Counted from the first letter of the stretch, positions 41,598 through 50,784 are shown. The stretch is DNA of 64,000 bases from Flavobacterium sp. Leaf82 (GCF_001422725.1 NZ_LMMA01000005.1:1-64000), one strand, 5' to 3'. Notes: generated from the letters alone by a model not told the origin. Translations and numbers: made by a program.

Positions 41598-42749
41598 ATG
41601 AATCGACCTTTCCTAATAAAAATCCTTTTTGTCTTAGTGTTTATTCCGTTTTTGATTAATGCTCAAAATGCTGAATCTCAAAAGACAGTAGATCCTGAAA
41701 GTGATATTAAATATCCTCAGTTTCAGTTTAAAGGACTTTTGCAGGCAAGGTATTTAGAAAGTTTTGGTACGAATGTAGATGTTTCAGGAGTGCAGCATTC
41801 TACTGGTGAAGTAACTCAAAGTTCGTTCGATATTAAAAGAATGCGTGTTGGTCTTAATACTAAATTAAGTGAAGCCACAGAGGTTGTGATTTTAGTAAAC
41901 CTTGCTGATTTTAAATCAGATCCTAAAGGCAAAGTTCTTGAAAATGCTTATGGAAAATATACTTTCAATAAATATATAGCCTTAACAGGTGGTCAGTTTC
42001 GTCCTGCATTTGGTATCGAAGAATTAGTTCCGGTAGATATCATTAAATCATTTGATTTTTCGAATCAGTATTATGAATTTGGAAAAAATGGCTGGACAAG
42101 TTTTCAAATAGGAGCTTCTGCATCCGGAGCTTTTGATATTGGTAAAATTCCGGTGAGTTACGCAGTTTCCGTCCTGAACGGAAACGGAAAAAACCAGGAA
42201 ATGGATAATGACAATGGAAAACAATATTCGACAAGATGGGTTTTTGAATTGTCAAAAGTGCGTAAAATAAATTTAGGGTTGAATGGTGGTATCGGCAAAA
42301 GATCAGATCAAAAAGTGTATGCTTTGGGCGCTGATATTACAAGCGATTTTAAGCTTACTGACCGATTTACTTTTGATTTGCAAATAGAATATAAACAAGG
42401 TACGAATCATAATTTGTATTTTTCTTTGCCTGTAGATTCCAGAACTTCAAATGTTGATGATTATCAAATGCGCGGAGTTTACTTTTTGCCTAATTTGAGA
42501 TATGTTGTTGATTATAAAAAATTGACTTCGCTGGAATTGTCCTGTAGATTTGAATCTTTTGATAATAATTATAAAGTGAATTCGAATGTACGAAAAACTT
42601 ACACGCCAATGGTAAGCCTTGAATTTGGTAAAGCTTATTTAGGTCGTATAGAAATGGGGTTTGAGATAGATCGATACGATAAAAACATTCCGGATACCTC
42701 ATTTTATAATGATGATTTATTCTTGATTCAGTTACAACTTCGCCTTTAG
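41598..42749 (+). CDS. Porin of the OprO/OprP (phosphate-selective porin) family
   Basis: The 383-residue protein has a signal peptide (MNRPFLIKILFVLVFIPFLINAQ) and a 16-strand porin pattern: YPQFQFKGLLQARYLESFGTNVD, FDIKRMRVGLNTKLSEATEVVILVNLADF, TGGQFRPAFGIEELVPVD and a last strand ending in Leu-Arg-Leu. By family it is a trimeric anion channel; substrate choice in Bacteroidota is not limited to phosphate. A DASS transporter starts 22 bp downstream, so the pair probably takes up an organic anion through both membranes. Confidence 0.88.
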   Translation: MNRPFLIKILFVLVFIPFLINAQNAESQKTVDPESDIKYPQFQFKGLLQARYLESFGTNVDVSGVQHSTGEVTQSSFDIKRMRVGLNTKLSEATEVVILVNLADFKSDPKGKVLENAYGKYTFNKYIALTGGQFRPAFGIEELVPVDIIKSFDFSNQYYEFGKNGWTSFQIGASASGAFDIGKIPVSYAVSVLNGNGKNQEMDNDNGKQYSTRWVFELSKVRKINLGLNGGIGKRSDQKVYALGADITSDFKLTDRFTFDLQIEYKQGTNHNLYFSLPVDSRTSNVDDYQMRGVYFLPNLRYVVDYKKLTSLELSCRFESFDNNYKVNSNVRKTYTPMVSLEFGKAYLGRIEMGFEIDRYDKNIPDTSFYNDDLFLIQLQLRL

Positions 42750-42771
42750 TTTAATTTTAATTCTTGTTCTT

Positions 42772-44202
42772 ATGAAAGAAGTAAAAAATCCGCAATCCCT
42801 TATAACGCTTGCAATTGGAATTGCAATTTGGTTTATTCCTGCTCCCAATGGTGTAGTAATTGAAGCGTGGCATTTATTCGCCATTTTTGTAGCTACTATT
42901 TTAGGAATTATTCTAAAGGCAGCGCCAATGGGTACGATGTGTATGATTGCCATTGCCTTAACTGCGTTCTTTCAGGTTTTAGCTCCTGGTGATGCGGGTA
43001 AGTCAATTACACTGGCATTGAGAGGTTTTGGTGATAAGGTAATCTGGCTTATTGGGATTTCGTTTTTTATTGCCAGAGGTTTTATTAAAACTGGTTTAGG
43101 AAACAGAATAGCTTTTTTGTTTATTAGGATATTCGGTAAAAGTTCGCTTGGTCTGGCTTATGGTTTAGGTCTTGCAGATTTGGTTTTGGCTCCGGCAGTG
43201 CCAAGTAATACGGCAAGAGGAGGAGGGATTATTTATCCTATCATGAAATCGATGTCAATGAGTTTTGGCTCAATGCCGGATCAGCCGGAAACCCATAGAA
43301 AATTAGGAGCGTATCTTACGCTGAGCAGTTATAATGCAAACCTGATTGCTTCGTCAATGTTTTTGACCGGAACGGCAAGTAATCCAATGTGCCAAAAATT
43401 TGCCCTTAATTTAGGAATTAAGATCAGCTGGATTTCGTGGGCAACGGCGGCAATAGTTCCGGGTTTGGTGGCATTTTTTGTGATTCCGTTTGTGTTGTAC
43501 AAAATTTATCCCCCGGAACTAAAAAAAACCGGAGATGCTCCGCAGATTGCTGCTCAAAAACTAAAAGAAATGGGAGCAATAACCCGTAATGAATGGATGA
43601 TGCTTTTTACTTTCTTTATCTTATTGTTTTTGTGGATGACAGGAGATTTATTTTCTATTGATGCCACAACAACAGCATTTATAGGTTTGGTTGTTTTATT
43701 GCTTACGTCAGTTTTAACGTGGGAAGATGTAAAGGCCGAAAAAGGGGCTTGGGATACAATCGTTTGGTTTGCTGTTTTGGTAATGATGGCGAGTTCGCTT
43801 AACGAATTAGGATTTATAGGCTGGTTTAGTAATTTGGTAAAAGCCGAAATTGGAGGTTTAAGCTGGCAAATGGCTTTTCCTATTATTATATTGGTGTACT
43901 TTTTTAGTCATTATCTTTTTGCAAGTGCTACCGCACACGTTGCTGCAATGTATGCGGCTTTACTTGGTGTAGGTGTTTCGCTTGGAATTCCGGGTTTGCT
44001 ACTCGCCTTTATGCTTGGTTTTGTAGGATCAATTTACGGAACTTTAACGCATTATGGTCACGGGCCGGCACCTGTTTTTTTTGGGAGCGGCTACGTAGAT
44101 TTAAAAAGCTGGTGGGTCAAAGGGTTAGTCACCGGATTAACAATGTTGTTTATTTACATGGTTATCGGTGGACTATGGCTAAGACTTATTGGGTATTTTT
44201 AA
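42772..44202 (+). CDS. DASS-family anion symporter (2-oxoglutarate/dicarboxylate type)
   Basis: A 476-residue inner-membrane carrier with about 12 helices. The DASS signature SNT occurs in PAVPSNTARGGGIIYPI (about 144-160), and the second-half equivalent is SATAHVAAMYAALLG (about 382-396). These forms are typical of the YbhI/SodiT and plastid 2-oxoglutarate/malate branch rather than the NaDC group. It likely moves C4-C5 dicarboxylates with Na+ or by exchange. The outer-membrane porin gene is 22 bp upstream. The stop overlaps that of the convergent GNAT-like gene in the word TTAA. Confidence 0.9.
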   Translation: MKEVKNPQSLITLAIGIAIWFIPAPNGVVIEAWHLFAIFVATILGIILKAAPMGTMCMIAIALTAFFQVLAPGDAGKSITLALRGFGDKVIWLIGISFFIARGFIKTGLGNRIAFLFIRIFGKSSLGLAYGLGLADLVLAPAVPSNTARGGGIIYPIMKSMSMSFGSMPDQPETHRKLGAYLTLSSYNANLIASSMFLTGTASNPMCQKFALNLGIKISWISWATAAIVPGLVAFFVIPFVLYKIYPPELKKTGDAPQIAAQKLKEMGAITRNEWMMLFTFFILLFLWMTGDLFSIDATTTAFIGLVVLLLTSVLTWEDVKAEKGAWDTIVWFAVLVMMASSLNELGFIGWFSNLVKAEIGGLSWQMAFPIIILVYFFSHYLFASATAHVAAMYAALLGVGVSLGIPGLLLAFMLGFVGSIYGTLTHYGHGPAPVFFGSGYVDLKSWWVKGLVTGLTMLFIYMVIGGLWLRLIGYF

Positions 44203-44510
44203 ATTCGGATTCCTGGAGGAAGTAACTCTTTATACTCAGGATTCTTTTTAATGAATAATACAATTCTGGGATGAATGGGCATTAATCTAAATTTCTTTTC
44301 AATGATAATTTCCATGATGTTCTTAAGTACTACATCGATTAAAGCTTGATTTTCAAAACCTTCAGGTGTGTTGATTTTAGTTAGGAAAATTTTCTTTTCC
44401 TGAAACGAATATTCAACAGTTAGTAATCCTTCAGGGACTATGGTTTCAAATTGTCTTGCAAAAGTGTTGTCTTTGATTTCCATAGTTTCAATAGGTTCCA
44501 TATAAGTCAT
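44199..44510 (-). CDS. Small GNAT-like (YjdJ/Acetyltransf_CG) protein
   Basis: A protein of up to 103 residues with the compact N-acetyltransferase pattern of the YjdJ family: TVEYSFQEKKIFLTKINTPEGFENQALIDVVLKNIMEIIIEKKFRLMPIHPRIVLFIKKNPEYKELL in pieces. The usual CPY of the family is MPIHP here, so the acetyl-CoA cysteine is absent. Starts at 44510, 44501 and 44483 are all possible; the last matches the family length best. Convergent with the DASS gene. The 44511-44798 gap upstream holds AT-rich DNA with no gene I can support. Confidence 0.7.
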   Translation of the reverse strand: MTYMEPIETMEIKDNTFARQFETIVPEGLLTVEYSFQEKKIFLTKINTPEGFENQALIDVVLKNIMEIIIEKKFRLMPIHPRIVLFIKKNPEYKELLPPGIRI

Positions 44511-44798
44511 GTTTTGGGGATTGAATTAAAAAATAATAGAAAAAGAACGTTAAAACATTATCTAAAACGATCGTGGATAGATCTATTAAATAATGGTAAT
44601 AATAACTACAAAGGTAATCAATTGATTTTCAATATAAAATTATTTTTTGAACCGCTGGTTTTCTCTTACTATTATAGGTGTTTTGTGATTTATTTTGCTT
44701 TAAAAATAATTATGGTGTAAGATTTGCTGGGCATATTGCTAAAAAAGGTATTTTTAGCTTAAAATTAAGCGCTGTAACTATAATCACTTTTCTAACAA

Positions 44799-45458
44799 AT
44801 GAGTAAAATTCCTGTATATTTTATGCCTGGTCTGGCAGCTAGTCCGGCTATTTTTGAAAGAATCAAATTAGATGAATCTGTTTTTGAGGTATGTTTATTA
44901 GAATGGGAGATACCAAAGCCTAAAGAATCTTTGTCTGATTATGCGTTTAGAATTTCGGAAAATATTAAACACGAGAATCCGGTTTTAATAGGGGTTTCTT
45001 TTGGAGGAATCCTGGTTCAGGAAATTTCTAAACATATCAAAGTCCGAAAAGTAATTATTATTTCGAGTGTGAGAAGTAATGCAGAATTCCCAAGAAGAAT
45101 GAAAATTGGGAAAACGACAAAAGCCTACAAACTGATTCCGATGAAGTTGATTTTGAATATCGAAAATCTTGCGAAATATTCTTTTGGCGAAAAAATCAAC
45201 AAGCGAATTAAGTTATATGAGAAGTTTTTAGCAGTTCGTGACCTTAAATATTTGCAATGGGCTGTTGAATCTGTTATTTTATGGAATAGAAATGAAATCG
45301 ACGCTAAGGTCGTTCATATTCACGGAGATCAGGATGATGTTTTTCCTATTAAGTACATAAATAGCTGTATTGTAGTAAAAGGAGGAACTCATATTATGAT
45401 CCTGAATAAATATAAATGGCTAAATGAGAATTTGCCTTCTATTATATTGGAAGAATAG
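44799..45458 (+). CDS. Alpha/beta-hydrolase
   Basis: A 219-residue cytoplasmic alpha/beta-hydrolase. It begins IPVYFMPGLAASPAIFERI, the nucleophile elbow is GVSFGG (Ser at about 69), the acid is in HGDQDDVFP and the catalytic His in GGTHIMIL, all in correct order. The size and lack of signal peptide suggest an intracellular esterase or thioesterase; no substrate can be named. It ends before a strong palindromic terminator. Confidence 0.85.
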   Translation: MSKIPVYFMPGLAASPAIFERIKLDESVFEVCLLEWEIPKPKESLSDYAFRISENIKHENPVLIGVSFGGILVQEISKHIKVRKVIIISSVRSNAEFPRRMKIGKTTKAYKLIPMKLILNIENLAKYSFGEKINKRIKLYEKFLAVRDLKYLQWAVESVILWNRNEIDAKVVHIHGDQDDVFPIKYINSCIVVKGGTHIMILNKYKWLNENLPSIILEE

Positions 45459-45530
45459 TTTTTGATTTATTTTAGGTTTAAAGTTTCAGGTTTCAGGTTT
45501 TGATCTCAATAACTTTTGTCAAAGTATAGT

Positions 45531-45562
45531 AAACCCGACAGGTTTTAAAACCTGTCGGGTTT
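45531..45562 (+). terminator. 32-nt perfect palindrome, probable terminator
   Basis: The half AAACCCGACAGGTTTT is followed directly by its complement (45547-45562). On both strands the stem ends in TTT only, so strength is uncertain. The CCCGACA stem word matches the terminator at 38896. Confidence 0.65.
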
Positions 45563-45597
45563 CGTTTGTGTAATCTTTGCCTGTTAACTAGAGTGAT

Positions 45598-45683
45598 TTG
45601 CTTCGTCTGTTCGCTATCGCTTGGGTCTCATTCTTTGAAATGACAAAATTTGGACGAGGCTTCGACTCCACTCAGGATGACAA
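45598..45683. repeat. Dispersed repeat with TTCGACTCCACTCAGGATGAC words
   Basis: GATTTGCTTCGTCTGTTCGC, GACAAAATTTGGACGAGGCT and TTCGACTCCACTCAGGATGA in order. Similar to the element at 13831-13920 in words and place (between genes). Confidence 0.45.
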
Positions 45684-45684
45684 T

Positions 45685-45720
45685 AAAAAAATCCCAAACT
45701 CTTTTTAGAATTTGGGATTT
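45685..45720 (-). terminator. Terminator of the TPR gene
   Basis: AAATCCCAAA (45689-45698) pairs with TTTGGGATTT (45711-45720); six A precede it, giving T on the minus strand. Confidence 0.8.
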
Positions 45721-45744
45721 CGAATATGTAATTTAAAGAAATCG

Positions 45745-46260
45745 TTAGATTTTCTTCATTTGGTCTTTCATCATTGTGATTTGCTCTTTCAGCATTCCTT
45801 GTTTGTCTAATTTCTTAGCTTCATTCAATAAATTGGTTGCTTCAAGTTTTCTTCGGCGTGACATAGCAACTCCGGCAAGGTTTAATTTTGCTACGGCTAA
45901 ATCCATATCCATTGATAGTCCAAGTTCGATAGCTTTCTTAAAATGTTTCTCTGCCTGATTGATATTAGTTTGAGATAACATGATTCCGTGAAGGTAATTA
46001 AAGTATCCTTGTTGTTTTCTAACTAAGGCTGCTTCGGGGTTTTTGATGTATGCCAGCCATTTTTTAGCCCCTTCAAAGTCTTGTTTTCTTAATTTAAGGA
46101 AGGCTAAAAGGATAAATTCATTTTTAAAGTAAAGAAAAATTGGAATTGCAGTTAGTAAAATAAGGAAAATTCCATTCCCGATATTACTTTCTGTAAATTG
46201 GTAAATGCCTGCTACTACAAGAAGTCCGGCCAAAATAAGTTTAATATTTTTGTGAAACAT
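45745..46260 (-). CDS. TPR-containing membrane protein
   Basis: The 171-residue protein begins with two membrane helices (about 7-25 and 30-47) and continues with TPR-like helix pairs: RKQDFEGAKKWLAYI, GYFNYLHGIMLSQTNINQAEKHFKKAIELGLSMDMDLAVAKLNLAGVAMSRRRKLEATNLLNEAKKL in pieces. The TPR part faces the cytoplasm or periplasm and would bind another protein. It is divergent from rpmH. No partner is visible nearby. Confidence 0.82.
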   Translation of the reverse strand: MFHKNIKLILAGLLVVAGIYQFTESNIGNGIFLILLTAIPIFLYFKNEFILLAFLKLRKQDFEGAKKWLAYIKNPEAALVRKQQGYFNYLHGIMLSQTNINQAEKHFKKAIELGLSMDMDLAVAKLNLAGVAMSRRRKLEATNLLNEAKKLDKQGMLKEQITMMKDQMKKI

Positions 46261-46324
46261 AATAGATGTATATTTGTGATTGCAAAGATAGTAAAATGAA
46301 TTAAAAATATTTTTATAAAACTAC

Positions 46325-46354
46325 TTGCGAGAAAAAAAAGTCTTTGTATATTTG
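46325..46354 (+). promoter_or_regulatory. Promoter of rpmH
   Basis: TTG (46325-46327), a 19-bp spacer and TATATTTG (46347-46354). A start near 46361 gives a leader of about 67 nt. Confidence 0.8.
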
Positions 46355-46427
46355 CACTCGGTTTTGGAACAACGATATTCAAAACAGAAAAAACAGAAAA
46401 TAGACACCATTTTAAAGATACAAAGCA

Positions 46428-46589
46428 ATGAGCAAAAGAACATTTCAACCATCGAAAAGAAAAAGAAGAAATAAGCACGGATTTATGGACAGAATGGCTT
46501 CTGCGAATGGAAGAAAAGTTCTGGCGCGTAGAAGAGCAAAAGGAAGACATAAATTAACTGTTTCTAGCGAGCCTAGACACAAAAAATAA
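46428..46589 (+). CDS. rpmH: 50S ribosomal protein bL34
   Basis: A 53-residue ORF with the unmistakable L34 sequence [19 protein letters not shown], then [26 protein letters not shown]34 is normally 44-52 residues; this one has a C-terminal extension EPRHKK. A consensus promoter and a strong terminator flank it. The gene is too short for the usual ORF cutoffs. It lies upstream of carB, and not of rnpA as in many bacteria. Confidence 0.98.
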
Positions 46590-46608
46590 TGTTTGTATAA
46601 ACATACAT

Positions 46609-46642
46609 AAGGCGATTACTTTTTTAGTATCGCCTTTTTTTA
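46609..46642 (+). terminator. Terminator of rpmH
   Basis: AAGGCGAT and ATCGCCTT form a stem extended by ACT/AGT, followed by a seven-T run. Confidence 0.85.
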
Positions 46643-46734
46643 TACCTTGTCGGTAAAAAATTTGTAACATTCTAGTTTCTAAAGCACTGTGAATGTTTTT
46701 TGAATGCATATAATAACTACACAATACATACAAA

Positions 46735-49590
46735 ATGCCTAAAGACACATCAATAAAATCAGTTTTAATAATAGGGTCAGGTCCTATTGTTATTGGTCAA
46801 GCTTGCGAATTTGATTATGCAGGTTCTCAATCTGCACGTTCTATTCGTGAAGAAGGAATTGAAGTTATCTTGATAAACTCGAATCCAGCGACTATTATGA
46901 CCGACCCAACAATGGCCGATCATGTATATTTGAAACCACTAACTACAAAATCGATTATTGAAATTCTGAAAGAACATCCACAAATTGATGCTGTTTTGCC
47001 TACAATGGGTGGACAAACAGCTTTGAATTTATGTTTGGAAGCTGAAGAAAAAGGAATCTGGCAGGATTTTGGAGTAAAATTAATTGGAGTTGATGTAAAC
47101 GCAATTAATATTACAGAAGACAGAGAGCAATTTAAACAGCTTTTAGAAAGAATTAATGTACCAACTGCACCTGCAAAAACTGCTACTTCGTACTTAGAAG
47201 GAAAAGAAATCGCTCAGGAATTTGGATTTCCGTTAGTAATTCGTCCTTCATTTACACTTGGAGGAACTGGAGCTGCAATTGTTTACAAAAAAGAAGATTT
47301 TGATGAGCTTTTAACTCGCGGACTTGAAGCGTCTCCAATTCACGAAGTTTTAATTGATAAAGCTTTAATGGGATGGAAAGAATATGAGTTAGAACTTTTA
47401 AGAGATAAAAATGATAATGTGGTAATCATTTGTTCGATCGAAAATATGGATCCAATGGGAATTCATACAGGAGATTCGATTACGGTTGCACCAGCAATGA
47501 CATTATCTGATACAACATTCCAAAAATTACGTGATTATGCAATCTTAATGATGCGTAGTATTGGTAATTTTGCCGGAGGTTGTAACGTGCAATTTGCAGT
47601 TTCACCAGACGAAAAAGAAGATATCGTAGCGATCGAGATTAATCCTCGTGTGTCTCGTTCATCAGCTTTGGCATCAAAAGCAACGGGTTACCCAATTGCT
47701 AAAATTGCTTCTAAACTGGCTTTAGGATACAATCTTGATGAATTGCAAAACCAAATTACAAAATCAACTTCGGCTCTTTTTGAACCAACTTTAGATTATG
47801 TAATCGTAAAAATACCACGTTGGAACTTTGATAAATTCGAAGGTGCTGACAGAACTTTAGGTCTTCAGATGAAATCTGTTGGTGAAGTAATGGGAATTGG
47901 ACGTTCGTTCCAGGAAGCATTACACAAAGCAACTCAATCTCTTGAGATTAAGAGAAATGGTTTAGGTGCTGACGGAAAAGGATATAAAAACTACGAAGAG
48001 ATTATCGAGAAACTAACTTTTGCAAGTTGGGATCGTGTTTTTGTAATTTATGATGCAATCGCAATGGGAATTCCGTTGAGCCGTATTCATGAAATTACAA
48101 AAATCGATATGTGGTTCTTAAAACAATACGAAGAACTTTATACTTTAGAGAAAGAAATTTCGAACTATAAAATTTCTACTCTTCCAAAAGAACTTTTGCT
48201 TGAGGCGAAACAAAAAGGTTTTGCTGACAGACAAATTGCTCACATGTTAAATTGTCTTGAAAGCGAAGTACATACTTTGCGTATGGACAAAAATATTAAC
48301 CGTGTGTTTAAACTGGTTGATACTTGTGCGGCTGAGTTTAAGGCAAAAACGCCTTATTATTACTCCACTTTTGAGGCTGAAATCGAAAAAGCAAATGGCG
48401 AGCGTTATGTAGATAACGAGAGTATTGTAACTGAGAAAAAGAAAATTATAGTTCTGGGTTCTGGACCAAACAGAATTGGACAAGGAATTGAGTTTGATTA
48501 TTCTTGTGTACACGGAGTTTTGGCTGCTAAAGAATGTGGTTACGAAACGATCATGATCAACTGTAATCCTGAAACGGTTTCGACTGATTTTGATACAGCG
48601 GATAAATTATACTTCGAGCCAGTTTTCTGGGAACATATATATGACATCATTCAACATGAAAAACCAGAAGGTGTTATTGTACAGTTAGGTGGACAAACGG
48701 CTTTGAAACTGGCTGAGAAATTATCTAAATACGGAGTGAAAATCATCGGAACTAGTTTTGATGCACTTGACTTAGCGGAAGACAGGGGACGTTTTTCAGA
48801 TTTATTAAGAGAATTACATATTCCTTTCCCACAATTCGGAATAGCTGAAACTGCTGACGAAGCTTCTGCTCTTGCAGATACTTTAGATTTCCCATTATTG
48901 ATTCGTCCTTCTTATGTATTAGGAGGTCAGGGAATGAAAATTGTAATCAACAAAAAAGAATTAGAAGAGCACGTTATCAATTTATTGAAAACGATTCCAG
49001 GAAATAAATTACTTCTTGATCACTATTTAGCCGGAGCAATCGAGGCTGAAGCGGATGCAATTTGTGATGCTGACGGAAATGTGTATATCATAGGAATTAT
49101 GGAGCATATCGAACCTTGCGGAGTTCACTCTGGAGATAGTAATGCTACTTTGCCTCCTTTTAACTTAGGAGAATTCGTAATGCAACAAATAAAAGATCAT
49201 ACAGTAAAAATTGCGAGAGCTTTAAAAACTGTTGGATTAATCAACATTCAGTTTGCGATAAAAGATGATACAGTTTATATTATCGAAGCAAATCCTAGAG
49301 CTTCAAGAACGGTACCTTTTATTGCAAAAGCTTATGGAGAACCGTATGTGAACTACGCTACGAAAGTAATGTTAGGTCATAATAAAGTAACTGACTTTGA
49401 TTTTAATCCGCAATTAAAAGGATACGCAATCAAACAACCGGTTTTCTCTTTCAGTAAGTTCCATAATGTAAACAAAGCATTAGGACCAGAAATGAAATCA
49501 ACAGGAGAAAGTATCTTGTTTATTGATGACTTAAAAGACGATCAATTTTACGAATTGTATTCTAGAAGAAAAATGTATTTGAGTAAATAA
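46735..49590 (+). CDS. carB: Carbamoyl-phosphate synthase large subunit, lacking the MGS domain
   Basis: CarB makes carbamoyl phosphate for pyrimidine and arginine synthesis. The two homologous ATP-grasp halves are both present (LIIGSGPIVIGQACEFDYAGSQ form at the N-terminus and VLGSGPNRIGQGIEFDYSCVH at about 560), with EINPRVSRSSALASKATGYPIAKIA and EANPRASRTVPFIAKAYG. The protein ends at residue 951, after KALGPEMKSTGESILFI and a short tail. E. coli CarB has about 1070 residues, and the missing part is the methylglyoxal-synthase-like domain that binds UMP and ornithine. So catalysis is intact and the usual allosteric site is absent. Confidence 0.95.
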   Translation: MPKDTSIKSVLIIGSGPIVIGQACEFDYAGSQSARSIREEGIEVILINSNPATIMTDPTMADHVYLKPLTTKSIIEILKEHPQIDAVLPTMGGQTALNLCLEAEEKGIWQDFGVKLIGVDVNAINITEDREQFKQLLERINVPTAPAKTATSYLEGKEIAQEFGFPLVIRPSFTLGGTGAAIVYKKEDFDELLTRGLEASPIHEVLIDKALMGWKEYELELLRDKNDNVVIICSIENMDPMGIHTGDSITVAPAMTLSDTTFQKLRDYAILMMRSIGNFAGGCNVQFAVSPDEKEDIVAIEINPRVSRSSALASKATGYPIAKIASKLALGYNLDELQNQITKSTSALFEPTLDYVIVKIPRWNFDKFEGADRTLGLQMKSVGEVMGIGRSFQEALHKATQSLEIKRNGLGADGKGYKNYEEIIEKLTFASWDRVFVIYDAIAMGIPLSRIHEITKIDMWFLKQYEELYTLEKEISNYKISTLPKELLLEAKQKGFADRQIAHMLNCLESEVHTLRMDKNINRVFKLVDTCAAEFKAKTPYYYSTFEAEIEKANGERYVDNESIVTEKKKIIVLGSGPNRIGQGIEFDYSCVHGVLAAKECGYETIMINCNPETVSTDFDTADKLYFEPVFWEHIYDIIQHEKPEGVIVQLGGQTALKLAEKLSKYGVKIIGTSFDALDLAEDRGRFSDLLRELHIPFPQFGIAETADEASALADTLDFPLLIRPSYVLGGQGMKIVINKKELEEHVINLLKTIPGNKLLLDHYLAGAIEAEADAICDADGNVYIIGIMEHIEPCGVHSGDSNATLPPFNLGEFVMQQIKDHTVKIARALKTVGLINIQFAIKDDTVYIIEANPRASRTVPFIAKAYGEPYVNYATKVMLGHNKVTDFDFNPQLKGYAIKQPVFSFSKFHNVNKALGPEMKSTGESILFIDDLKDDQFYELYSRRKMYLSK

Positions 49591-49608
49591 TCTCAAATCC
49601 TGATATTA

Positions 49609-49637
49609 AAAAGCTCCATGAAAATGGAGCTTTTTTG
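49609..49637 (+). terminator. Terminator of carB
   Basis: AAAGCTCCAT pairs with ATGGAGCTTT across GAAA, followed by T residues. Confidence 0.85.
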
Positions 49638-49681
49638 TTTTTAACCTGGAAGTTGGTTTATTTAATATTTAAAAAAAAATA

Positions 49682-50077
49682 TTACTCATTAGAGATTGAC
49701 ATATTATCTCTTGTATTTTTTTGTACTGAAATAGCACCAAACAAAGCCAATAAAAAAGCAAATGCATAAAATCCTTTTTCGCTTGGTAAAATTGTAGCAT
49801 TCCAAAGACCAACTACTAATAATACGATTGATAAAAGCGTTCCAAACCAGCATATTCCGTAGTATATATCAGTTACAGGAAGTTTTTCAAGTCTGTCTCT
49901 AACGCTCTTTTGTAATGAAACAACGGCAAATAGACCAAACATTAAAACGGTGAAATAATATCCTTTTTCGTTTAGCAGCATTTCGGCTCTTGCAAGTCCA
50001 ACAATAAATCCAACTGTTCCAGCTCCAAGAGCTACCCAAGATGCCGCAATAAAGGCATTCGATGTTTTTTGTACCAT
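49682..50077 (-). CDS. YiaA/YiaB-family inner-membrane protein
   Basis: The 131-residue protein has two copies of the YiaAB two-helix unit: AASWVALGAGTVGFIVGLARAEMLLNEKGYYFTVLMFGLFAVVSLQKSVRD and ICWFGTLLSIVLLVVGLWNATILPSEKGFYAFAFLLALFGAISVQKNTRD (each in pieces), four membrane helices in all. The duplicated EKGFY/EKGYY words mark the repeat. Function is unknown; E. coli YiaA and YiaB are stress-linked inner-membrane proteins. Confidence 0.9.
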   Translation of the reverse strand: MVQKTSNAFIAASWVALGAGTVGFIVGLARAEMLLNEKGYYFTVLMFGLFAVVSLQKSVRDRLEKLPVTDIYYGICWFGTLLSIVLLVVGLWNATILPSEKGFYAFAFLLALFGAISVQKNTRDNMSISNE

Positions 50078-50186
50078 ATTAATTTATTTTTCATGTTTTG
50101 GTTAATGACAAATATAGATAAATTAGGTTCATATCAAAACAAATGAAATGAAGTATTATTCAGTATAATCTTCTAAAAATGTTATA

Positions 50187-50216
50187 TAAAAAAAGCTCCA
50201 TAATTATGGAGCTTTT
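50187..50216 (-). terminator. Terminator of the sigma-factor operon
   Basis: AAAAGCTCCATAA with its complement TTATGGAGCTTTT, directly abutting (50191-50216); T follows on the minus strand. The stem word is shared with the carB terminator. Confidence 0.82.
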
Positions 50217-50246
50217 AGTTTGAAAAATAAAGTAAGATAGATGTTG

Positions 50247-50783
50247 TTATTTGATCAATTGCTGCAAAGGCTTTAATTGTTCCATATCAATTTTTGATTC
50301 TTTTAAAACGGACATTAATGTCATAATATTGTTCGGGTTCATGTTTTTTCCTAATACACGAACAACTGCAAAGCCGTTTTCTTTTCGGTTGGCAAAAACT
50401 ACAAACTCCTCAATGTTATCATCAGTTCCTACATAACTTATTGATGCGCCATCTTTACCAGAGCCAAAACTCATTAATTGCTGGTATTTTGGATCTTTAA
50501 GAATCGCTTTGACTTTAGCTCTCTCGGATTCAAATTGAACCTGATTTGCTGTATTTGCTTTAAAGGCTAAAATATTCATTTTGTCAAATGATTTTAAAGC
50601 TTCGTTTTGTTCTGCAGATAATTTTGTTTTCTCAACGTTCAAAATACTGGGTGAAACATCAAGTGCAATAAAATCTTTGTTATCTGTATTCTCTACAAAA
50701 TACTTTTGCAATGAAGGATCAGAATTACAACTTACTAAAGTCATTATTAGTAAAAGTGCCGAGGTAAAAAAGCTAATTTTCAT
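50247..50783 (-). CDS. DUF4252 lipoprotein
   Basis: A 178-residue protein with a lipoprotein signal (MKISFFTSALLLIMTLVSC, Cys19). The body has the DUF4252 layout: NVEKTKLSAEQNEALKSFDKMNILAFKAN, KAILKDPKYQQLMSFGSGKDGASISYVGTDDNIEEFVVFANRKENGFAVVRVLGKNMNPNNIMTLMSVL in pieces. One base separates it from the previous DUF4252 gene, so both belong to the sigma-factor operon. Function is unknown. Confidence 0.88.
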   Translation of the reverse strand: MKISFFTSALLLIMTLVSCNSDPSLQKYFVENTDNKDFIALDVSPSILNVEKTKLSAEQNEALKSFDKMNILAFKANTANQVQFESERAKVKAILKDPKYQQLMSFGSGKDGASISYVGTDDNIEEFVVFANRKENGFAVVRVLGKNMNPNNIMTLMSVLKESKIDMEQLKPLQQLIK

Positions 50784-50784
50784 C

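Noticed and set aside
44451..44720. Plus-strand frame of 89 codons in the gap after the GNAT-like gene
   Set aside because: It begins inside the minus-strand GNAT-like gene and continues in AT-rich DNA; there is no promoter box and the composition is unlike neighbours.
45531..45562. 32-nt palindrome as a CRISPR-type or operator repeat
   Set aside because: Only one copy exists here, it lies after a gene end, and its stem word recurs in another terminator, so a terminator role is more likely.
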